DNA of 34,985 nucleotides from an uncultured Corynebacterium sp. (GTDB lineage: Bacteria > Actinomycetota > Actinomycetes > Mycobacteriales > Mycobacteriaceae): NCBI GenBank assembly GCA_943913645.1, contig CALTYZ010000024.1, positions 1 to 34,985 of the forward strand, read 5' to 3'. Under the pieces are notes generated by a model. That model searched no databases, had not been told where the DNA came from, and saw only the letters and a program-made list of their open reading frames with translations. Of this stretch, positions 23,991 to 32,173 are shown in pieces. Each line of letters starts with the position of its first letter. Positions within the stretch are counted from its first letter, which is position 1. Made by a program: the position numbers and the translations under genes.

Positions 23991-25004
23991 TCAGTCCTGC
24001 GGATCTGAGTAATCAATCACTGAGTATTCCTGCAATTTTGCGAGTTGGTGGAGTGATTCGACGTAGCGCACGGTGCCGGACTTTGAACGCATCACCAGGG
24101 AGCGGGTGGTCGCACCATTTTTGCGATACGAGACGCCGCGCAACATGTCGCCATTGGTCACACCCGTCGCCGCGAAGTAGCAGTTGTCAGAGGTGACAAG
24201 GTCATTTAAACCGAGCACCCGGTCAAGGTCGTGGCCTGCAGCGAGGACCCGTTCACGCTCTTCGTCGCTTTGAGGCGCAAGCATGCCCTGGATTTCACCA
24301 CCCAGACACTTGAGTGCGCACGCGGTGACAACACCCTCAGGAGTCCCGCCAATGCCCATCGCCATGTCGATGGAGTTGGTGTCTTGGGCGGCAGCGATGG
24401 CACCTGCGACATCGCCGTCCATAATAAAGCGCACTTTAGCCCCCGCATTGCGAATATCATCAACAAGTTGCGTATGTCGTGGGCGGTCAAGGACGACTAC
24501 TGTGACCTCTCCTGGGCGAATGCCCTTCGCTTTTGCCACCGCTTGAATGTTGGCAGCGACTGGCGCAGTGATGTCGATGCTTCCAGCGGCTTCGGGGCCC
24601 ACCGCAATCTTGTTCATGTAATACGCATCGGTGGGATTGAACATGGCCCCCCGGTCAGCAGCAGCAATGACAGAGATGGCATTCGGACGCCCTTCGGCCA
24701 TCAGCCGGGTACCGTCTACCGGGTCGACCGCCAGGTCAACCTGAGCACCGCTGCCATTGCCCACCGCCTCACCGTTATAAAGCATGGGGGCTTCGTCTTT
24801 TTCGCCTTCACCAATGACAATGACTCCGTCCATGTTGACGGAGTTGATCATCTTGCGCATTGCGTCTACCGCCGCACCGTCTCCTTCGTTCTTTTTCCCG
24901 CGACCCACCCAGCGGCCGGAAGCGAGCGCGGCTGCTTCTGTGACGCGGACAAGCTCCATAGCGAGGTTGCGGTCCGGGAAATAGTCGGTGGTCGATTCAG
25001 TCAT
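23991..25004 (-). CDS. glpX: Fructose-1,6-bisphosphatase, class II
   Basis: 337 residues from the ATG at 25004, with AAGGAGG about 10 nt upstream. The enzyme removes the 1-phosphate of fructose 1,6-bisphosphate, the key gluconeogenic step, and is the usual FBPase in actinobacteria. Metal and substrate motifs are GEGEKDEAPM (65-74) and DPVDGT (94-99). Also typical are VVLDRPRH, the GIGGTPEGV loop and the FAATGVTNGDML segment. A long open frame on the opposite strand (24231-25160) is only a shadow. fumC follows on the same strand. Confidence 0.96.
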   Translation of the reverse strand: MTESTTDYFPDRNLAMELVRVTEAAALASGRWVGRGKKNEGDGAAVDAMRKMINSVNMDGVIVIGEGEKDEAPMLYNGEAVGNGSGAQVDLAVDPVDGTRLMAEGRPNAISVIAAADRGAMFNPTDAYYMNKIAVGPEAAGSIDITAPVAANIQAVAKAKGIRPGEVTVVVLDRPRHTQLVDDIRNAGAKVRFIMDGDVAGAIAAAQDTNSIDMAMGIGGTPEGVVTACALKCLGGEIQGMLAPQSDEERERVLAAGHDLDRVLGLNDLVTSDNCYFAATGVTNGDMLRGVSYRKNGATTRSLVMRSKSGTVRYVESLHQLAKLQEYSVIDYSDPQD

Positions 25005-25154
25005 GGAAATGATGGCCTCCTTAAGGGGGCAGTGTCGGCTGTAGCTGAGTTCATACGGGCCGTCGATAGCGCGCTGAGTACATGCATCGCGCATACCGGG
25101 CGGAGTATGGCTCTATTTTGGCACTTCCTCGGCCCTGGTATGTGTGTTTCTACA

Positions 25155-25288
25155 CCTTAAAAGGGGAGGGAGAGCGGGAGATGACGCCCGGTATTGAAAC
25201 AGAAAGAAGTGGTCATCCGCATGGTAGAAGTCAAGGCCAGAGTGCTTTATGCGCCTCCGGCCTTGCGGATGACCACTCCTTTTAAGGG
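25155..25288 (-). terminator. Large imperfect palindrome after the mycolyltransferase gene
   Basis: Within the 300-bp gap 25005-25304, AGTGGTCATCCGCA (minus strand, 25277-25264) continues into AAGGCC, and both pair downstream with GGCCTT (25238-25233) and TGCGGATGACCACT (25221-25208). This gives about 19 paired bases interrupted by one 11-nt bulge. An outer pair CCTTAAAAGG (25155-25164 and 25279-25288) frames the element. On the minus strand the stem is followed by TTCTTTCTG, so it may terminate the mycolyltransferase message. The rest of the gap (25005-25154) should hold the glpX promoter; I see no gene there. Confidence 0.5.
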
Positions 25289-25304
25289 GGTCGCTATGGT
25301 GCTG

Positions 25305-26684
25305 CTAGTACAGGGCAGGCTTGATGTGGTTCCAAGCCGGTTCGAGCTCAACACGGAAGGTATCCCAGTTGTGGGTTCCGCGATCGCGGTAATTGACTTT
25401 CTGGTGGAACATGCCCGCTCTCCTCATGCTCTTGTCCAGGTCGCGGGTGCACTGGTACGTACTTGCTTCCATCGCGGAGCCCATGACAAGGCCACGCAGA
25501 GGAGTATCGGAGTAGTACTGTTCCAAAAAGAGTGCGCCAGTTGCAGAAGAAAGGTAAACAGCCTGGTTGCGCAAACCTTCCGGATTCAACACCACATCGT
25601 GACGGCGCCACTCGGGACCGCCGATCGGGCCCCAGAGATTCTCGGCTTTTGCCCCGCGGGTGTCGGCGATAAACATTGCCGCCTGCCCGCCGATCGGATC
25701 CATAGTGGAGTAGCAGCCTGAGATGCCAAACACGGCGTTGAACTTGTCAGGGTGCTGGTTCGCGATATGCATCGCGCCGGTTGCACCCATAGAAAGTCCG
25801 CCAATTGCATGCTTGCCGTTAGAGTTAATCGACGGTTCGGCGTCAAGCAGTGGGAGAAGCTCAGTGGCAATGAAGGTCTCCCACTTTTGACGGCCCATCG
25901 CTGGGTCATCATTAACCCAATCGGAGTATAAGGTTGCCTCAGCATCAACAGGGAAGACTGCGGTGACGTTCTCGTCGCCGAGCACCCGGTCGAAGTCGCC
26001 CCCGCTGCCCACCCTTAGCCAGCCAGTAGTGACAGGAGCAGGTAGGCCGTCGAGCATGAAGACAATTGGGGCCGGGCCAGCGTCCGGTTTCGGCAGGCGC
26101 ACGTCGACAGTCATGACACGGCCCATTGACGGAGACGATACGGTCCAGCGCTCAAGGCGGCGCGCCTCAGGGTTGGGGTAGTCCGAGGGGGCAACTTCAC
26201 GCGAAAGCACCTGTACCTCGTTAATTGACTCATCCACCGGGTAGGGGAAGTTAACCGGGGGGCCGTAGTAGTCCCTACCGGGGTTGAACATAGTGTTTCC
26301 AGACATGCCGAGCATCCCAAGCAGGCCGAGGATGCCACTGAACAAAGACGGCAGCTGACTGAGTTCATACACCAGTCTGCGAAGCGAGTCTTCGGTGTTG
26401 GGGTCCCGGAAATCCGTTCCGGGGTTCCTTTCCGGTGCGCGGGGCTGAGGTTGAGCCACACCTGCGGGTGCGTTGTCACCGGTTTCAGCCTGGTCTTCTT
26501 CAAGAGCGGTGGCCAGGTCCTCGAGGAATCGTGGGTCCATGGCGTTTTCGGCGGGATCCTCGATCCACGCTTCACCGTCCCGAGCTTGGGCGTTTGCTGG
26601 GCAATAACTAAGCGACGATAGCGATAACGCGACCGCAGTTGCGATGGCTATCGCTTGTGAACGTGGTTTTCTCATGAGAATCAT
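25305..26684 (-). CDS. Trehalose corynomycolyltransferase (antigen 85/Cmt family)
   Basis: 459 residues from the ATG at 26684; ATG 26675 (MRKPRSQ) is equally possible. A Sec signal peptide (hydrophobic AIAIATAVALSLSSLSY, site near ANA-QA) shows export. An acidic linker of about 100 residues precedes an alpha/beta-hydrolase esterase domain: VFMLDGLPAP, then the nucleophile Ser 298 in GGLSMGATGA and the catalytic His 438 in GTHNWDTF. Cmt enzymes move corynomycolates from trehalose monomycolate to trehalose or arabinogalactan in the cell envelope. The paralogue number cannot be assigned. An AT-rich upstream region contains TATAGT (26696-26701) 11 nt before the first ATG. Confidence 0.92.
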   Translation of the reverse strand: MILMRKPRSQAIAIATAVALSLSSLSYCPANAQARDGEAWIEDPAENAMDPRFLEDLATALEEDQAETGDNAPAGVAQPQPRAPERNPGTDFRDPNTEDSLRRLVYELSQLPSLFSGILGLLGMLGMSGNTMFNPGRDYYGPPVNFPYPVDESINEVQVLSREVAPSDYPNPEARRLERWTVSSPSMGRVMTVDVRLPKPDAGPAPIVFMLDGLPAPVTTGWLRVGSGGDFDRVLGDENVTAVFPVDAEATLYSDWVNDDPAMGRQKWETFIATELLPLLDAEPSINSNGKHAIGGLSMGATGAMHIANQHPDKFNAVFGISGCYSTMDPIGGQAAMFIADTRGAKAENLWGPIGGPEWRRHDVVLNPEGLRNQAVYLSSATGALFLEQYYSDTPLRGLVMGSAMEASTYQCTRDLDKSMRRAGMFHQKVNYRDRGTHNWDTFRVELEPAWNHIKPALY

Positions 26685-26816
26685 GTTATGGGGTCACTAT
26701 AGGAAATATGTAAATTCCGCATAATTAAAGTACTTATTGTTAAAGAACCGAGAGATTCCTGGGCGTGTCGCGCGCTCAGGCCGTGCTCCCTAAGCCAACT
26801 TGAGGTTGGGGCATGC

Positions 26817-26822
26817 GATACT
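26817..26822 (+). promoter_or_regulatory. -10 hexamer for the DUF4245 gene
   Basis: GATACT preceded by TGC (an extended -10 pattern) lies 7 nt before the GTG at 26830, with no ribosome binding site between. This points to a leaderless mRNA. Confidence 0.4.
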
Positions 26823-26829
26823 GGATTGT

Positions 26830-27405
26830 GTGGCCCAAGATGCTAAACCTCGCCTCTTCCAAGACGGGCGCGACATGCTGTTCAATGTCATAGTCGTCGT
26901 CGCACTGATGCTGGTCGGCGTTGGGGCCACCGGTTTGTGCACCTACAACCCGGGCAAACCCGAGCAAGGTCCAGTTCAAGCGGTCGACGCGGAAACCTTC
27001 CTCAACTTAGAGGCGCGTGCTGTTGACTTTCCCGTCCGCTACCCGCAGATGCCTGCAGGATGGGTGACCAACTCGGCGCGGCGCTCGATGGTGGGAAACC
27101 AACCCGCGCCAGTAGTCGGATGGGTCACCCCAGACGGTGGGTTTTTACAGTTGACCCAAACCGGCGCGCCAACAGCAGATGCCATTGCCGCGCAGGATAG
27201 TCACCTGCGTGAGCAGGAAGTCATCGACACTATTGATGGTGTCGAAGTACGCATCTTGTCTTCGCCAGACCCGGCCGTGCGCGACCTGTGGGTGGTAGAC
27301 ACGGGACAGAGCCGACTCATCGCCACCGGTGCCGGTGACGAGGCGGAGTTTCGTCTCTTGCTCGCAACCGCACTTGCTGCGGACCCAATCAGCCCCCAAG
27401 ACTGA
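26830..27405 (+). CDS. DUF4245 membrane-anchored protein
   Basis: 191 residues from the GTG at 26830. A short basic start with KPRLFQDGRDM, one membrane segment MLFNVIVVVALMLVGVGATG (about 17-36), and an external domain containing VDFPVRYPQMPAGW, VVGWVTPDGGFLQLTQ and a C-terminal ATGAGDEAEFRLL. This matches DUF4245, an actinobacterial family of unknown function found next to glpX and xseBA. A TTG at 26800 could extend the frame, but the -10 box overlaps that region. It is convergent with xseB (31-bp gap). Confidence 0.87.
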   Translation: MAQDAKPRLFQDGRDMLFNVIVVVALMLVGVGATGLCTYNPGKPEQGPVQAVDAETFLNLEARAVDFPVRYPQMPAGWVTNSARRSMVGNQPAPVVGWVTPDGGFLQLTQTGAPTADAIAAQDSHLREQEVIDTIDGVEVRILSSPDPAVRDLWVVDTGQSRLIATGAGDEAEFRLLLATALAADPISPQD

Positions 27406-27436
27406 GAAACAGCAGGAGCGTTTGATTCAAGCATGC

Positions 27437-27709
27437 CTAGACATCTTCATTGTCAGCGTCAGTCTCCCTGCGGTGTCCAATGACGGCTTCTACCTGTTGC
27501 GCTGCGCCTTGCAAGAGCAGCTCGCATCGTTTTGCTAGCGCTTCGCCGCGCTCCCAGTAGCGCAATGATTCGTCAAGACTCATTTGCCCAAGCTCAAGTA
27601 TCTTTACTGTTTCAATAAGCTCTGCCCGTGCTTGCTCGTAGGTCAGCGAGTCGGGGTCTGGAAACGCGTTGGCTCCAGCCTCGCCGTGGCCGAATGTTGT
27701 ATCTGCCAT
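27437..27709 (-). CDS. xseB: Exodeoxyribonuclease VII small subunit
   Basis: 90 residues, the normal size for XseB. The helical core reads SLTYEQARAELIETVKILELGQMSLDESLRYWERGEALAKRCE, and its LDESLRYWERG motif is typical of the family. The protein binds the large subunit in a filamentous complex that degrades single-stranded DNA. The N terminus is preceded by a GGAG-like ribosome binding site (AAGGAGATCAC before the ATG). It lies 50 nt downstream of xseA on the same strand. Confidence 0.95.
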   Translation of the reverse strand: MADTTFGHGEAGANAFPDPDSLTYEQARAELIETVKILELGQMSLDESLRYWERGEALAKRCELLLQGAAQQVEAVIGHRRETDADNEDV

Positions 27710-27759
27710 GTGATCTCCTTGGTTTATTTTGCGGGGAAGAAATAGATTGCGGTGGCGCT

Positions 27760-29100
27760 CTAGTCGGCCGGGGTCACGCCCATCGCAGCGGCGGAAATCG
27801 AGCCGTTGCCTACCCGGATGCGCAACTGAGACCCCGGCGGAGATTGCTCGATGCTGGTGACCACGTCCGGTCCGGATCCGTCTCGCGGCAGGACTTGCAC
27901 GACTGAATACCCGCGCGCCAACGTGGCTGCCGGTCCCAGGGTAGCTAGCTGGGAGCGCAGCGCATCGACCGTTACGCGCTGCTGCTGCAGGTAATGGCTC
28001 ACCTCGCGGCGCAGGTGGTGCACTTCGCGCGCAGTTTCCTCTGCCCGCAGTGCGATTGCCTCTCGGGGGTTGGCAAGTGCGGGGCGTGAGCGTAGCTCCT
28101 GCAATGCGTCCGTTTCGCGGGTAACCCAGCTGCGCAACGCTGCGGCACTACGGGCACGTGCTTCGGCAACAAGAGCGAGTTCTTGCTTTGCGTCGGGAAC
28201 CACCTGCTTGGCAGCATCAGTGGGGGTTGCCGCGCGCAGGTCTGCGACATTATCAAGGATTGGGTTATCAGGCTCATGACCGATCGCCGACACGATTGGG
28301 GTAGCAGCGGATGCAACCGCACGTTGGAGCGCCTCTTCAGAAAACGGCAGCAGGTCTTCAACGGATCCACCGCCACGGGCGATGATGATGACATCGACTT
28401 CGGGGTCGCGGTCCAACTGCTCGAGGGCGCGGCAGACTTCCGGGACAGTTCGCGCACCTTGTACTGCGGTGTTGACAATCTCAAAACGCACTTTCGGCCA
28501 CCGCCCACGTGCCACACTGAGCACATCACGTTCTGCGGCCGAGCCTTTGCCAGTGATCAAGCCGACCTTCTGGGGCAGCAGTGGAAGTGCGCGTTTGCGC
28601 GAGGGGGCAAACAAACCCTCGTAGCTGAGTTTTTGGCGCAACTTTTCAATTCGCGCCAGGAGTTCGCCTGCCCCCACATGGCGCAGTTCGTTGACCCGGA
28701 GGGAAAACGCACCGCGTTTGGTGAAGAAGTTGGGTTTGCCATAGATCAACACATGATCGCCGTCGCGCGGTGGGGCTACCATTGATGTCAGCAGCTGGGT
28801 CTGCGCGATTAGCTCCACACTCGCTTCAGCTTGGGTGTCACGCAAGGTGAGGTAGGAATAGCTCCAATTCGGTTTGGTTTTGACCTGCGTCAATTGCCCC
28901 TCAACCCAGATCCACCCGAGGCGTTCGATCCAGCCTTGAACGCTGTGGTTGAGTCTTGAAACACTCCACGGATCCTCCGGCGCACTCTTTGGCGCGCCTG
29001 CGGCAGCCGGCCTGCTGGTGCGCGGGGCTGAGCCGTTGTTGGCTTGCGTCACGGCATTCTCCTTCTGACCATTCTGGCCGTTGTCACGTTTCGGGCTCAT
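27760..29100 (-). CDS. xseA: Exodeoxyribonuclease VII large subunit
   Basis: 446 residues from the ATG at 29100; ATG 29115 lies close behind a TATCCT -10 box and could be the true leaderless or short-leader start. An N-terminal OB fold (VSRLNHSVQGWIERLGWIWV) binds single-stranded DNA. The catalytic domain includes VGLITGKGSAAERD, IARGGGSVEDLLPF and GHEPDNPILDNVADLRAATP with TDAA. A long coiled coil near 300-380 binds XseB. The first 35 residues are a polar low-complexity tail. It is divergent from ispH across 87 bp. Confidence 0.95.
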   Translation of the reverse strand: MSPKRDNGQNGQKENAVTQANNGSAPRTSRPAAAGAPKSAPEDPWSVSRLNHSVQGWIERLGWIWVEGQLTQVKTKPNWSYSYLTLRDTQAEASVELIAQTQLLTSMVAPPRDGDHVLIYGKPNFFTKRGAFSLRVNELRHVGAGELLARIEKLRQKLSYEGLFAPSRKRALPLLPQKVGLITGKGSAAERDVLSVARGRWPKVRFEIVNTAVQGARTVPEVCRALEQLDRDPEVDVIIIARGGGSVEDLLPFSEEALQRAVASAATPIVSAIGHEPDNPILDNVADLRAATPTDAAKQVVPDAKQELALVAEARARSAAALRSWVTRETDALQELRSRPALANPREAIALRAEETAREVHHLRREVSHYLQQQRVTVDALRSQLATLGPAATLARGYSVVQVLPRDGSGPDVVTSIEQSPPGSQLRIRVGNGSISAAAMGVTPAD

Positions 29101-29174
29101 GTTCGGACACATGCGCAGATATTTCAGGATAGGGCACTGGTTTGCGGTTGCTATGTTTTTAGACGTTGCTTGGG

Positions 29175-29180
29175 TAGGGT
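29175..29180 (+). promoter_or_regulatory. -10 hexamer for ispH
   Basis: TAGGGT lies 7 nt before the ATG at 29188. No ribosome binding site is present, consistent with a leaderless mRNA. Confidence 0.45.
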
Positions 29181-29187
29181 CGGTTCC

Positions 29188-30159
29188 ATGAGTGATCAGG
29201 GTAAAAACGTTCTTCTTGCTGCCCCTCGTGGCTACTGCGCCGGGGTTGATCGCGCTGTGGAAACGGTGGAGAAGGCGCTGGAAAACTATGGAGCCCCGAT
29301 CTATGTCCGCAAGGAGATTGTGCACAACAAATATGTGGTGGAAACGCTCGAAGAGCGCGGAGTCATCTTCGTGGATGATACGGAAGCGGTTCCCGAAGGC
29401 AGCCATGTGGTGTTTTCAGCGCATGGAGTCTCGCCGGCTGTTCGCGATTCCGCTGCCAAGCGCAACCTGCTCGCGCTCGATGCCTCCTGCCCATTGGTTA
29501 CGAAGGTGCACAATGAGGCGAAACGGTTCGCCCGCGATGGTTATCGGATTTTGCTCATTGGGCACGATGGCCATGAAGAGGTGGAAGGAACCGCTGGGGA
29601 AGCCCCGGATGTGACGTATCTGGTTGATGGCGTTGAAGGGGTGCGGGAGCTGCCGGACTTTCCCGCGGACCAGCCGTTGGTGTGGCTGTCTCAGACAACG
29701 CTGTCGGTTGACGAGACAATGGAGATCGTGCAGCTGTTGAAGCAGCGGTATCCCCACTTGCAGGACCCTCCGAGCGACGACATCTGCTACGCCACCCAGA
29801 ACCGTCAGGTAGCCGTGAAAAACATTGCGCCACGTTGCGATTTGGTGATCGTCGTGGGGTCGCAGAACTCATCAAATTCCAAGCGGCTTGTGGAGGTAGC
29901 ACTGGACGCCGGTGCCGGCGATGCGCACCTTGTGGATTACGCCCGGCAGATCGATGACGCGTGGCTTGAAGATGTCACTACCGTTGGCTTGACCTCAGGC
30001 GCGTCCGTGCCGGAGATCTTGGTTCAAGAAGTTCTTGAGCACCTTGCCGAGCGTGGCTTTGCTGACGTTGAGGAGGTCACAACCACGGTAGAGACGATTA
30101 CTTTCGCACTGCCGCGTGATTTGCGCGTCCCACGCGCTACATCGAGCGCTCGTCGCTGA
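29188..30159 (+). CDS. ispH: 4-Hydroxy-3-methylbut-2-enyl diphosphate reductase IspH
   Basis: 323 residues from the ATG at 29188. The last enzyme of the MEP isoprenoid pathway, reducing HMBPP to IPP and DMAPP with a 4Fe-4S cluster. The three cluster Cys are C17 (APRGYCAGVDRA), C101 (DASCPLVTKVH) and C200 (DDICYATQNRQ). The catalytic Glu is in the GHDGHEEVEGT loop, and the substrate-binding SQNSSNSKRL and TSGASVPE are intact. It supplies the precursors used by uppS and crtB in this window. Its last 23 nt overlap the end of the convergent DUF6542 gene. Confidence 0.97.
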   Translation: MSDQGKNVLLAAPRGYCAGVDRAVETVEKALENYGAPIYVRKEIVHNKYVVETLEERGVIFVDDTEAVPEGSHVVFSAHGVSPAVRDSAAKRNLLALDASCPLVTKVHNEAKRFARDGYRILLIGHDGHEEVEGTAGEAPDVTYLVDGVEGVRELPDFPADQPLVWLSQTTLSVDETMEIVQLLKQRYPHLQDPPSDDICYATQNRQVAVKNIAPRCDLVIVVGSQNSSNSKRLVEVALDAGAGDAHLVDYARQIDDAWLEDVTTVGLTSGASVPEILVQEVLEHLAERGFADVEEVTTTVETITFALPRDLRVPRATSSARR

Positions 30160-31003
30160 GTCGGTGCCGCCGCGAACGCGTCGTACGCGCTTGCGTTGCG
30201 CCTTCGCTTTGCGACGGCTCGGTGTACGCTCTTCGGCCTCTACCGGAGCGCTCACGTCGCAAAAGTTCGTCAACGGACACGCTGCGCGTCTGGCGCCGTG
30301 ATTCTCTCACCTGCTCGTTGGATCGCCGCGGTGTTTGGCGTGGCTGAGTGGGCATCGTGCGTGTTTGTTCCGCAGCGGGTCGCGGACGCAGAGACACTTC
30401 GCGTGGTTGCTCGGTGGCTGCCCGCCTCGGCTGCTCCGGCTGCACCCGCCGCGGTTGTTCTCGGGTGCGGTCTGGGGTGTTTTCCCGGCTGCGTTGCCCC
30501 GGCGCTGCGCTTCGCCGATTCTGGCTTACTGCCCGGCTGTGCTGAGCGAGCTCACGTTCCCGAATGGCCCGATTCTGCCGTTTGATTAACCAGATGCGTG
30601 CGAAGCCGATGATGGCCGCACCGAGGGTAACGGTGAAGAGCACGGGGAACAGTTGCACAAGCGGATATAGAAGCAAGAGTTTTGCCGCCCGACCGGATGT
30701 GCCGTCGCTGGCGAGTTGGCCGCGGCTCAACAGGAAACTGATTGTCAACACTGCACCAACAAAAAGCAGCGGTGCGCTTGCCACAGTGAGGTACACGCCG
30801 CGAATATTGACAAAGGTGGTTGTCAATACGACCGAGGCTGCGAACAAGGCGAGGAAGTACCACGGAATCGAGTCGGAAACTACCACCGCAAGCACGGATG
30901 CGGCGAGCAGAACAGCGACGTTGATGCCGATGGCGGCGCCCGTAGGTAAGCCGAGAAACGGAGAAGTTGACGCGGATTGGGCCCGATTCGACACATGAGT
31001 CAC
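30137..31003 (-). CDS. DUF6542-type membrane protein with Arg-rich tail
   Basis: 288 residues from the GTG at 31003, 8 nt after a TAGACT -10 box. The N-terminal half has four hydrophobic helices (AAIGINVAVLLAASVLAVVV; FLALFAASVVLTTTFV; LFVGAVLTISFLL; LLLYPLVQLFPVLF plus AAIIGFARIWL), which fits DUF6542. The C-terminal 130 residues are cytoplasmic, very rich in Arg, Gln, Pro and Ser, with degenerate EQPRR/QPRE/QPRQ repeats, and probably disordered. Such basic tails could bind nucleic acid or phospholipid, but nothing is known. The 3' end overlaps ispH on the other strand. Confidence 0.8.
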   Translation of the reverse strand: MTHVSNRAQSASTSPFLGLPTGAAIGINVAVLLAASVLAVVVSDSIPWYFLALFAASVVLTTTFVNIRGVYLTVASAPLLFVGAVLTISFLLSRGQLASDGTSGRAAKLLLLYPLVQLFPVLFTVTLGAAIIGFARIWLIKRQNRAIRERELAQHSRAVSQNRRSAAPGQRSRENTPDRTREQPRRVQPEQPRRAATEQPREVSLRPRPAAEQTRTMPTQPRQTPRRSNEQVRESRRQTRSVSVDELLRRERSGRGRRAYTEPSQSEGATQARTTRSRRHRLSDERSM

Positions 31004-31011
31004 GCTGCCCG

Positions 31012-31017
31012 AGTCTA
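31012..31017 (-). promoter_or_regulatory. -10 hexamer for the DUF6542 gene
   Basis: TAGACT on the minus strand, 8 nt before the GTG at 31003, with no ribosome binding site between. It supports GTG 31003 over the earlier in-frame ATG at 31039. Confidence 0.4.
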
Positions 31018-31066
31018 CCTGTTCCCCGACGCGCAACATTTTATTTCGCCGACGGTGTCCCTTTCA

Positions 31067-32161
31067 TCACGCGCCGTTGGTCCCGTGACCGTGGAAGTTC
31101 GTGCTGCGGCGAGGTTGTGCCGCGATGGGGTGAAGTCGAGCGCGCGAATTGCGTTCGTGTGACTGCGCGGGCACCTCCATCTCTGCCAATCTGCGTGCTG
31201 TGACCATGACACGCGAGTCCACTGATGCAAGTGTGGCGTTGAACGCCTCAACCGCGCGCTCGAGAGATGTACCGACCTTGTTGTAATGCTCCGCCATGAC
31301 CTCGAGACGCTGGTAGAGCTGAGCGCCGAGGCGTTGGATTTCGCGAGTCTTCTCGTTCAACGAATCATGCCGCCAGGTCAGCGCGACAGTGCGCAGCAGC
31401 GCGAAGAGGGTTCCTGGGGTTGCGATGATGACGTCGCGCGAGAACGCGTAGTCCATGAGTTCGGGATCGATCTTCAACGCCGCATCAAGAAATGGATCCG
31501 CTGGGACGAAGAGCACCACGAACTCAGGGCTCGGTTGAAACGCTGCGGTATAGCTCCGAGAAGACAACGTGTTGATGTGGTTGCGCAGAAGGTGGGCGTG
31601 ACGCCGCAAATACCCCTGCTTTTCCTCAGGATCCTCGGTATTGAGCGCGTCGAGGAATGACGATAGCGGTACTTTCGCATCGACGATGATGTTACGGCCC
31701 TGGGAGAGGCGGACAACAAGGTCGGGTCGCAGAGAGGACCCCTCCGACACCATGTGTGCCTGCACATCAAAGTCGACATGCTCGAGCATGCCTCCGAGCT
31801 CAACAACTCGTTCGAGCTGCATCTCACCCCATCTGCCGCGTACCTGCGGTGAACGCAACGCATTGAGCAGTTGGTCCGTGCGGTCACCCATTCGCGCTGA
31901 GCTACGGCCGATCGCCTGCACTTGGCTAGCAAGCGCAGTGCTCGCGACTGCCTGGTCTTTTTCAATCTCTCCAATTTGGTCGTGGAGGCGTTGAAGTGAC
32001 TGGATGATTGGGCGAAGATCCGGCCCGGCAGGTGGCGGGGGCACAGTTGGCGGAGGAGGTGGCGCGCTGCGGCGGTACCATGCCGTGGCGGCAAGACCGC
32101 CAGCGATGATTCCAAGCAGCAGCCCAATACTGAAGGTAAGAAATGGGGTTGCGACACTCAT
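31067..32161 (-). CDS. rmuC: DNA recombination protein RmuC homologue
   Basis: 364 residues. An N-terminal membrane segment (FLTFSIGLLLGIIAGGLAATAW, about 7-28), a Pro-rich linker, a coiled coil (50-95), and the RmuC nuclease-like core starting RGRWGEMQLERVVELGGM (about 108-125), with NIIVDAKVPLSSF and the VLFVPADPFLDAAL and IIATPGTLFALLRTVA blocks. RmuC limits inversion at short repeats in E. coli; the biochemistry is uncertain. The ATG lies 9 nt after the stop of the AI-2E family gene. That stop codon is part of a TAGCTT hexamer 6 nt before this ATG. Confidence 0.93.
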   Translation of the reverse strand: MSVATPFLTFSIGLLLGIIAGGLAATAWYRRSAPPPPPTVPPPPAGPDLRPIIQSLQRLHDQIGEIEKDQAVASTALASQVQAIGRSSARMGDRTDQLLNALRSPQVRGRWGEMQLERVVELGGMLEHVDFDVQAHMVSEGSSLRPDLVVRLSQGRNIIVDAKVPLSSFLDALNTEDPEEKQGYLRRHAHLLRNHINTLSSRSYTAAFQPSPEFVVLFVPADPFLDAALKIDPELMDYAFSRDVIIATPGTLFALLRTVALTWRHDSLNEKTREIQRLGAQLYQRLEVMAEHYNKVGTSLERAVEAFNATLASVDSRVMVTARRLAEMEVPAQSHERNSRARLHPIAAQPRRSTNFHGHGTNGA

Positions 32162-32167
32162 GCCGTC

Positions 32168-32173
32168 AAGCTA
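32168..32173 (-). promoter_or_regulatory. -10 hexamer for rmuC, overlapping the upstream stop codon
   Basis: TAGCTT on the minus strand, 6 nt before the rmuC ATG. Its TAG is the stop codon of the upstream AI-2E family gene. A leaderless rmuC message independent of the upstream gene is possible. Confidence 0.35.

Noticed and set aside
24231..25160. A 309-codon open frame on the plus strand opposite glpX
   Set aside because: It is antisense to a well-conserved enzyme, its translation has no recognisable domain, and high GC makes long shadow frames common.
31474..32157. A 227-codon minus-strand frame inside rmuC
   Set aside because: It overlaps rmuC in another frame and reads as Ser/Arg-rich noise.
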